Source of the DNA: Nymphaea colorata
Taxonomy: Eukaryota > Streptophyta > Magnoliopsida > Nymphaeales > Nymphaeaceae
DNA length: 64,000 nt
Direction of reading: 5' to 3'
Assembly: GCF_008831285.2 (NCBI RefSeq)
Contig: NW_022204507.1
Location: 2,402,814 to 2,466,813, forward strand
Of the stretch, positions 56,660-64,000 are shown piece by piece. Positions within the stretch are counted from its first letter, which is position 1, and every line of letters begins with the position of its first letter. Under the pieces are notes generated by a model, which saw only the letters and a list, made by a program, of their open reading frames with translations, made no database searches and had not been told where the DNA came from. Both the position numbers and the translations under genes were made by a program.

Positions 56660-59600
56660 GAGAATGTGACTTTGGTGTCGTTTAAGCACTTTATATTGAT
56701 GCAGCCGCCTATTATTACCAGAGATGGCAACCCAGATGCGGCAGAGGAGTGGAATGAAGAGGTTGAACTCATCTTTGAACTTTTCAATATGCTAGAAGGA
56801 GATAAAGTAAACTACAGCCCGTACTTGTTGAAGGGTGATGCCAAACGGTGGTGGCAATCATTTTGTGAGATTTAGTTCATAGGCCATCGATCTCATGGAA
56901 GCAGTTTAGAGATTCATTCTTCAACACCTATTTCCCAGCACATGCCACAAACAAAAAAATGCAAGATTTTCTTGAGTTCCAACAAAACCATATGGGTGAT
57001 GGCTACATCTCTACACTAGTGATAAGGCCAGAGCAAACAAGTTTATTCATGGTTTGCGTGACTAACTCTGAAGCAAGGTGATGTCTAGCAGAAAGAAGCA
57101 GATACAGCTGTTGGTTTATGAGATGCAGCCAATGAAATTTTAGACTCGAAAAACCAGTCGGACTGATAAGATAATTGTGTCTGCACTAAAGGCTAAACAA
57201 TTATTAGAAAAGGAGAGTGTTGCATTGTTGGTGAACGTGTTGACTAGTGCGACTAAGCTGGTGAAGTTAGAGGATGTTGCCATTATGAATACTCCAATGT
57301 GTTTCCTGAAGAGCTATTGAGTTTGCCTCCAACACGGGAAGTTGAATTCAACATAGAGTTGTTACTAAGGACAGTTCCTATTTCTAAGGAACCATACCAT
57401 ATAGCACCAGCAGAGTTGGAAAAATTGAAGAAGCAGCTACAAGAGCTCTTAGATGAGGGTTTCATTCTACCCAACATGTCACATTGGAGAGTATCTGTGT
57501 TTTTTGTTAAGAAGGATGATGGAACGATGTACTTATGTAAAGATTACCGTATGTTGAATTAAGTCACCATCAAGAATAAGTACCCACTTCCTAGAATTGA
57601 AGATTTGTTTGATGAGCTCAATGCAAGGGTGTTCTCCAAGATTGATCCAATGACATGTTATCATCAACATCTGATACGGAAAGAAGATGTGACTAAAACT
57701 ACCTTTCGAACTAGATATGTGCACTATAAATTAGGGTCATGCCGTTTGGGTTGACCAATGCTCTTGTAGCATTTATGGCCCTCATGAATCAGGTTTTCTA
57801 AGACTACTTGAATCGATTTGTTATTTTATTTGTGGATGATATTTTGGTGTACTCAAATAGTGAGGTTGAGCACAAAGATCTTTTGAGTGTGTTGGGAATT
57901 TTGAGCAAGCATAAGTTATGTATCAAGTACTCAAAATGCAAATTTTGGATAGAGAATGTAAACTTCTTTGGTCATGTGATCTTGAAATATGGAGTTTTTG
58001 TAGATCCAGCTAAGGTATCAGCTGTACAGAACTGAAGGATGCCACACAATATAACTGAAGATGCTTCTTTGGATTGCTAGGGCACTATCATAAGTCTATA
58101 CAAGACTTTTCAAAAATAGTTACATTCATAACTAAGCTATTAAGAAAAAGGGTGAAGTTCATTTGGAATGAGGAGCGCGAAAAGATTTTTCAAACTCTGA
58201 AAGACAAGCTTACCACCGTACCTGTCTTCATGCTTTCATCTGGTAACTCTAGATTTGTGGTATACACCAATGCATTGGGAATTGGTTATGGTTGTGCATT
58301 GATGCAACATGGTAATGTGGTGGCTTATGCATCTAGACAGTTGAAGACATATGAGAAACATCGTCCTACTCATGATTTGGAATTGGGAGTGATTGTATCA
58401 CACTAAAGATATGGAGACACTATATTTATGGGGCAGTGTTTGAGGTATTTACGGACAATAAGTCATTGAAGTATATATTTTCCCAAAATAATCTTAATCT
58501 GAGACAAAGAGGATGGATTGAGTACTTAAAGGATTATGGTTTTAAAATATAATATCATCCAAGAAAAGTAAATGTAGTGGATCATACTTTGAGCAGACAT
58601 GCTAGGGCAATGATATGAAGTATGATGAATGACTCTTGGACATGGTTGCAAGATGTGATAGCATGAAACCTCACCTATGCAATAAGAATAGAGCAATAAT
58701 GACTGCCTTGATACGACACCCATTGTTAGAGGAGCTTATATTGAATCAAAAGGAAGTCCTTAATTTAATTAAAAACATGAAAGAAAGTAAGAAGACAGAT
58801 TCTCCTTGGTATTAAGATGAAGACAACTCATTGTGTTCCGAAAAAGATTATGGATCCCTAGAGATGAAGGGGTGAAGCGTTAGTTGCTTGATGAAACTCA
58901 TAAATCCAAATTTTCTATGCACTATTGCATTACAAAGATGTTTCAGGATGTGAAACGAAATTAGTGGTGGCATGGAATGAAGCACGAAATTACAAAATAT
59001 GTGGCAAAATGCTTAGTTTGCTAGTGGGTCAAAGCAAAACATCAACGGCCAGGAGGCTTGTTGCAGAGGATAGATATTCCAATGTAGAAATGGGATGACA
59101 TTACGATAGATTTTATGGTTGTATGTCTCATACCAAGAGACAATATGATGCCATTTGAGTGATTAATGTCGACTTACAAAGTCCACTCTTTTTTTGCCAA
59201 TCAAAATCAGTCAGTCATTGGAAAGTATTACAGAGTTATATATTGGTGAGATAATGAGACTACATAGGGTATCGAAGTCTATTATTATAGATTGAGATCC
59301 ACGTTTTACTTCTAGGTTTTGGAGACAACTGCAAAAAGCATTGGGTACCAAGCTCAAGCTATGCACAACATTTCCATCCCAAACTGATGGACAATCTAAA
59401 AGGACCATCCAGACCTTAGAGGACATGCTACGTGCTTGTGTTTTAGACTAAAAAGGAGAATGTGGTAAATATATCAAATTGGTAGAGTTTGTATATAATT
59501 ACAGTTACCACTTTAGTATCAGAATGACACCATTTGAGGCCCTGTATGGAAGGCCATGCACATCACCAACTTGTTTGATCAAAATGGGTGATGGCAAGAT

Positions 59601-59935
59601 ATAAAACTCTTTGGTATTGCAGTACTACACCGACCATGTACAATTGATAAGGAAAAAGTTATTAATGGCTCATAGTAGATAAAAAAAGTTATGCCGACAT
59701 TCGTCGTAGAGAGTTGGCTTTTGAGGTTGGTGATCATGTGTATTTGAAATGTTCACCTACTAAAGACATTTTTCGATTTGGTATTAAGAGAAAATTGAGC
59801 TTGAGGTTTATTGGCTCTTTTGAGATATTAGAGAAAGTTGGTGAGGTGGCACACAGATGTTCTTGACGTTTTCCACGTCTCCATGCATCGAAAGTATGTG
59901 TCGGATTCTATACACGTGATTGATTTTTAAGGTAT
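56660..59935 (+). pseudogene. gypsy gag-pol remnant (plus strand)
   Basis: Gag (56666-57060) has EEWNEEVELIFEL and a KGDAKRWWQSF motif. The protease and knuckle part is missing or unrecognisable between 57070 and 57300. RT starts at VFPEELLSLPP (57299) and has ILFVDDILVYS (57823-57855). RNase H (58230-58406) contains VVYTNALGIGYG, with Asn where a catalytic Asp is expected, and AYASRQLKT. Integrase pieces (about 58850-59450) are scattered over frames. The C-terminal part (59680-59930) stops before a chromodomain, where the deletion begins. Many stops; not functional. Confidence 0.88.
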
Positions 59936-59937
59936 CC

Positions 59938-62632
59938 AGCTTTCACCCTCTCATTTGTTCATCTCTAGCCCCTTCTATGCACTGCCTCTCTCGCTCACAC
60001 CCTCTCGTGTTCTTTCTCGTCTTCAATCTCCCTCTCTCCTGCTTTTCCCTATATTCCACAAGTCGTGTTACCCCCTTCCCGATTTTCTCCCTCTCTATCT
60101 CGAGTCTTCTCACCCTCACCGTCTCTCACTCTTGCATATCTTTCTAAACTCTCCCTCAACTGAGCACTCTCTCTGCACTCTCCCTCTCATATGTCTTTTC
60201 CCTTGCCTGAAATGTTGCCCATTGTTTCTCTCTTCGTCTCCCCATTGTTGTCTCCCTCTTATGTGTGTGTGTCTCACTTAGCCAAACCATTCCCCTCTCA
60301 ACCGGATGCGCTCTTCTAACACCAGACCTCTCTCTTGATCTCTCTTTTGCTCATTCTCTCCCTATTTGATATTGTTGGATTGGATTGCAGCTTGAGGAAT
60401 ATGACTTCCCCTCTTACTAGTAAATAGGTGTGGGAAGCGATGACGGCTTATAACTTTAGCTATTATGGGATCGATCGAACACTTGAGGTGGCTACCAGTG
60501 ACATTACAATAGCTAAGATGCTAAAAGAGGAGTGAGTACAGCTAAACAACCCTAATTCTATTAGATTTTTGTCCTAAGAATGTATATAATTATCTTTTCA
60601 CATGATCGGTTAATATTAGAAGCCAGAGCATGGTAGAGATTTTGATGATGTTGAGAATGTTTAGAACCATTTTCACAAACTCGTGACATGCTATTGTTGA
60701 TGTGTATATTATGTTCAAAAGCATAATTGTTGGGAGGATGCCTGAACTTAGAAAACAAGTGAAGAACATACTAGTGATAGGTTAAATTGAAGTCTTGGAG
60801 TTTAAATCGTTTGGTCATAACCTCAAATAGTTAGAAAAAAACCTATTGGAGGGCTTTATGGGCCGATACTACCTATCGGCACCCTTTTGAGACGATGACC
60901 TATGCCTCAATGTTCCTATTTATTACTTGTATAAATTTTAAAGTGAAATGAGTGAAAAACTTATCACTTTTAATATTTTTGCAGGTACACCGAGCACGTT
61001 GAGTGGACCTTGAGTGACAAAATTTGAAGCTCGAGGCGATTTTGGGTATTTGTGGGGAAGCACGATAGGTATGGTGACATTTCTAACAAATCTCTGCCTG
61101 GGGCCAAATTTAGAGTGTGTGCTTCTCAGGATCGTTGGATCCTATGTTGTGTTTTCTTGATTGATGTGTGTTATAATGTGCTTATTGCCACATGAATATA
61201 TGTGTGCGATTGACTAATTATGATATTGGTTGATTGTCTTTAAGGTACTATGTGATGGCATATGGATGTTAGTAATTATAACTACTTAGGACCGATTAGG
61301 GAGAGTATCGAGTCGATGATGTCATTGACCTCGATTGTGCATTAGTGAGCATTCTAGCATGATATTTTCATAGGACATCTACGAGCCAATCATTGATCAA
61401 GACTACTCTTCGTGGTTCGACTAAGTTTTTATATGATGTGATTATTATGTTTGATTGATGTGAATGTTATAATATTTTTGTCTGCATTGTTGTGGGCAGT
61501 GATGCAATTGAATGAATTTGGAGGGTAAAAGTACCCAAAAGTTATGACAGCTAGCTAAGAGCATTGATTGTATGTGTGGCCCTCGTATGGAGGCGTTTTG
61601 AGGTATCGGTGCATTCGTGAAGTGAACGAACTTCATGTGCTAGCTGTTCCTTTTTGTGAATGTGTTCTCATAGTGATAAGTTAAGAGGGTTATGGCAATA
61701 TGTTTGGGATATGTCTTGCCATCACCACTGATCTTGCTTGCTCGGAGCACAGGCAGTACAAGAGCCTAGGATATCATTGTGTGATATGCTTAAAGTGTTG
61801 AGTTCTCATGTTCCCAACCTATGTATCCAAGGGAAGGTTGTGCAACTCTCTTTAAAATTCACGAATCCATGGATGATTCCCCTACCGCTACAATGTGAGC
61901 TGATTTGTATCATTTTAGGCCACCATAGGCATTGTCTCATGTCTGTAGGTTGCCCATGATGTGCACCTGTATGTGTTTGCATCCACAGGAGCTGTCAATT
62001 CAGTAAATCAAATGTAAATGAAATAAATATGAATGAAGTGAATATGCATGAAGTAAATGTGATTATTAAGTATGTTATTTGTGGTCATTAAGTGTTCCCT
62101 ATATGTTGCAAAATATATAAGGGGCTACCATGACAAGTTATGTGACTGCATGTTCCTATCATGATATGATAGTGTTTATGTTTTTGTATGTGTTATATCC
62201 CAGGTTTGAGCCCTTACCCTAGAGAGGTAGGTATTTATCTAGTTTGTTGCCATATTGTGAAGGTTAATCCTTCTGCTGTTTACCTTTTTCAGGTTTTGGT
62301 GGACCCAAGGCAGCAGGTTGATCAGATGGCTCCGTTCACATCCTATTGAAGAGATTTTGAGTTTATTGTCATGCCAGCACATTATGTTTTTGTCTCATTG
62401 ATGTCTTGTTTTTGTTAGACATCGATGTTGTGGTTTTGGCGTATTTTTGTCATATGTGTTATTGTAAAATATAAAGTGATTTTGTATGCATTGAATTTGT
62501 TACTTAATGAAATGGTTGGCCCATTGTCATTTTGATGTGCATAGATCCTTTTTAATCATTGTGTTGTCACACCTCAATGTTTTATGTTTTAATAAAAAAA
62601 ATTATTTGGGGGTAAAATTGTTGGGGTGTGAA
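59938..62632 (+). repeat. 3' LTR of the plus-strand gypsy element, lacking its first 340 bp
   Basis: From TTCACCCTCTCATTTG it aligns to the 5' LTR from about 54775 and covers the part deleted there (60280-61640). It ends at GGGGTGTGA near 62629. The join to the polyprotein at about 59935-59942 is a deletion junction. Confidence 0.8.
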
Positions 62633-63464
62633 AACACCTACCAACATAATGTATGTGTGCATTTAGAACAAAATTGGAAAATGGCAATTGTATGCCATTC
62701 ATGCTGACCCTGACCAAAGAGTTTTGTCTTCACAAATCTCTTTCTTTGTGTTTAATGTTGAGTCTTTCGCAATGAGCCTTTTCAGTTCTTTAGTTCTATA
62801 AATTATCCTACCCCTCATCAATGTAGAGTTGTATGGAGTCTATGTATGGTCTCTAAAATTTTCAATCTATCTTTTAAGAATGTATGCAATAGAGCTATCT
62901 CTGAATTTTGAAAAACAAATCCTTACGTATATCATGTCTCCATCATCATGTTGTTGGCTATTTCATGGATACTAGTCCAAGATATAGCCTTACAACTAGA
63001 CCACCAATTGAATTGAGAAGTCCTCCCATTAGTACTGAAACAGACAATAGTCTCAGTATATCGATGGATCAACAAGGAGAATTGCAGTGCTCAAATTTAG
63101 AAAACCCTTGGAGGAGTATATGTCAATGCCATAGATTTGGTATATAGAAATACCTCAAATTTTAGGTAAATCGTGATCAATTAATCAACTAGTTTATTCT
63201 CCATAGGCTTTAAGACTAATTTTCAAAATGATGCATATAGACAAGAGTCCTCAAAAATGCATTATTAATTGTTTGATTTATTTTCAATTGCTTGCTTATA
63301 TGTATGAGATGGAATGCTCTACCTTGTCTCCAAGTATGTGTTCAAACCCAATGTCAAACTCTTCTCGTGTTTCTATTGGGTCAATTTATGTCAATATCTA
63401 ATACTTTTTTTGTCTAGATAGACTTGAAAAGTATTTTCTCCAATGACCATATCTTATTCGGGTT
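62633..63464 (+). other. AT-rich stretch, probably internal to the 51382 element
   Basis: No strong coding frame. The region lies between the end of the inserted gypsy copy and the plant mobile domain frame. It may be the leader or N-terminal gag part of the interrupted element. Confidence 0.4.
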
Positions 63465-64000
63465 GTGTCAAGGTCGATCCAGACTTCGCAGCATCCCAAG
63501 TGGAGCCTACCTACCCCAATGGTATCTTTCAACGTATCTAACCTTCTGGTGTATGTTTTCAAACCACTTAGCGGTCTCAAAGAAGCAGTCAGTCTAGTAA
63601 TGCAGCCCATCAATGGCAATCTAATCCATGCAATCGTCGAAAGATGAAACCCAATGACCAATACATTTTGGTTCCCATGGGGTGAAATGACAATCACCCT
63701 AGATAGATTTTCCAACATCCTAGGTTTGCCCGAGGAAGAAGGTGGCCCAAGACGACCAATTGAAGACCAACTACTTCTCAGTCGAGGTCAAGTCAAAACT
63801 CTAGAAGTGATTTGCAAACTCATTGAAAATAGAATTGCCATTTCTAGAGAAAGATGGACATCAATATTTCTAGTTAGAAGAACTTGGTGAAGCATATTCC
63901 CAATATGTTAATCATGCTTCATTCTCTAGAAATGTCATGGACAAGTACAAGAATTTCATGGTAATTTGTACTACAGGTCTCATCTTATTCAACAATTAAG
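63465..64000 (+). pseudogene. plant mobile domain (PMD, PF10536-type) frame, broken, runs off the window
   Basis: The frame encodes LVMQPINGNLIHAIVER, then, after a stop at 63645-63647 where Trp would be expected, TNTFWFPWGEMTITLDRFSN and ILGLPEEEGGPRR. The FWFPWGEMTITL...ILGLP pattern is the hallmark of the plant mobile domain, found in MAIN/MAIL1-like nuclear proteins and in proteins of gypsy and Mutator-like elements. A frameshift near 63880 moves the likely continuation (EELGEAYSQYVNHASF) into the next frame up to a stop at 63997-63999. Given the LTR context, a transposon origin is likelier than a host MAIN-like gene. Confidence 0.75.

Larger units (their letters stand above)
54435..62632 (+). 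mobile_element. Ty3/gypsy retrotransposon, degraded, same family as 12507-26223
   Basis: A plus-strand element with 5' LTR 54435-56141, tRNA-Met primer site 56146-56162, gag, RT/RNase H, integrase and 3' LTR part 59938-62632. LTR sequence matches the minus-strand copy in the window, including the G/A-rich block read as C/T here. Both LTRs carry deletions: the 5' copy lacks about 1.3 kb (relative to 60280-61640), and the 3' copy lacks its first 340 bp together with the end of the polyprotein. No target duplication was found. Confidence 0.85.

Overview
The window is repeat-dominated nuclear DNA of a flowering plant, in a gene-poor stretch. The evidence for a plant is the element families (Ty1/copia and Ty3/gypsy chromodomain retrotransposons primed by initiator tRNA-Met, CACTA transposons with a DUF4216-type gene, PIF/Harbinger-type TIRs, a plant-mobile-domain reading frame) and one apparently intact host gene of the plant-only SAUR family. 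The species cannot be fixed from the sequence.

Layout, left to right. 1-4679: the 3' part of a young-looking copia element, with an uninterrupted 1415-codon gag-pol and a 329-bp 3' LTR; its 5' LTR lies outside the window. About 4680-6760: leader and candidate LTR of a second retroelement on the minus strand. 7070-12506: old noncoding DNA with a CACTA-like patch near 8.9-9.1 kb. 12507-26223: one degraded minus-strand gypsy element with 2.9-kb LTRs. It is split at 15542-18590 by a PIF/Harbinger-like element with a TAA target duplication, and that element carries two tandem copies of a fragment resembling a plant hybrid histidine kinase gene. 26224-27880: AT-rich old LTR-like DNA. About 27.9-30.76 kb: CACTA remnant. 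30.8-32.6 kb: noncoding DNA and microsatellites. 32785-33303 (minus): SAUR gene with TATA box and an AuxRE. 33.5-42.8 kb: mostly unassigned noncoding DNA with local duplications and a copia LTR fragment.

42.85-44.87 kb: copia remnant (RT to RNase H) with its 3' LTR start. 44.88-45.3 kb (minus): pseudogene fragment of FGAM synthase, a purine-synthesis enzyme. 47.27-47.64 kb: CACTA terminal piece. 49.2-50.1 kb: pseudogene fragment of a WEB/DUF827 coiled-coil protein. 50.7-51.4 kb (minus): coding-like fragments that I do not recognise. 51382-54193: a 2.8-kb LTR followed by a tRNA-Met primer site. Its internal region is apparently interrupted by a second gypsy copy (54435-about 62632, plus strand, same family as 12.5-26.2 kb) and may resume with a plant mobile domain frame at 63465-64000.

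There is no operon-like or pathway logic here. The structure is nested transposition: DNA transposon inside gypsy, gypsy inside another LTR element, and copia next to older retroelement sequence. The most interesting object is the Pack-type PIF/Harbinger candidate, which holds a host kinase fragment and a 275-bp tandem duplication that looks perfect. The only gene I would call functional is the SAUR gene.
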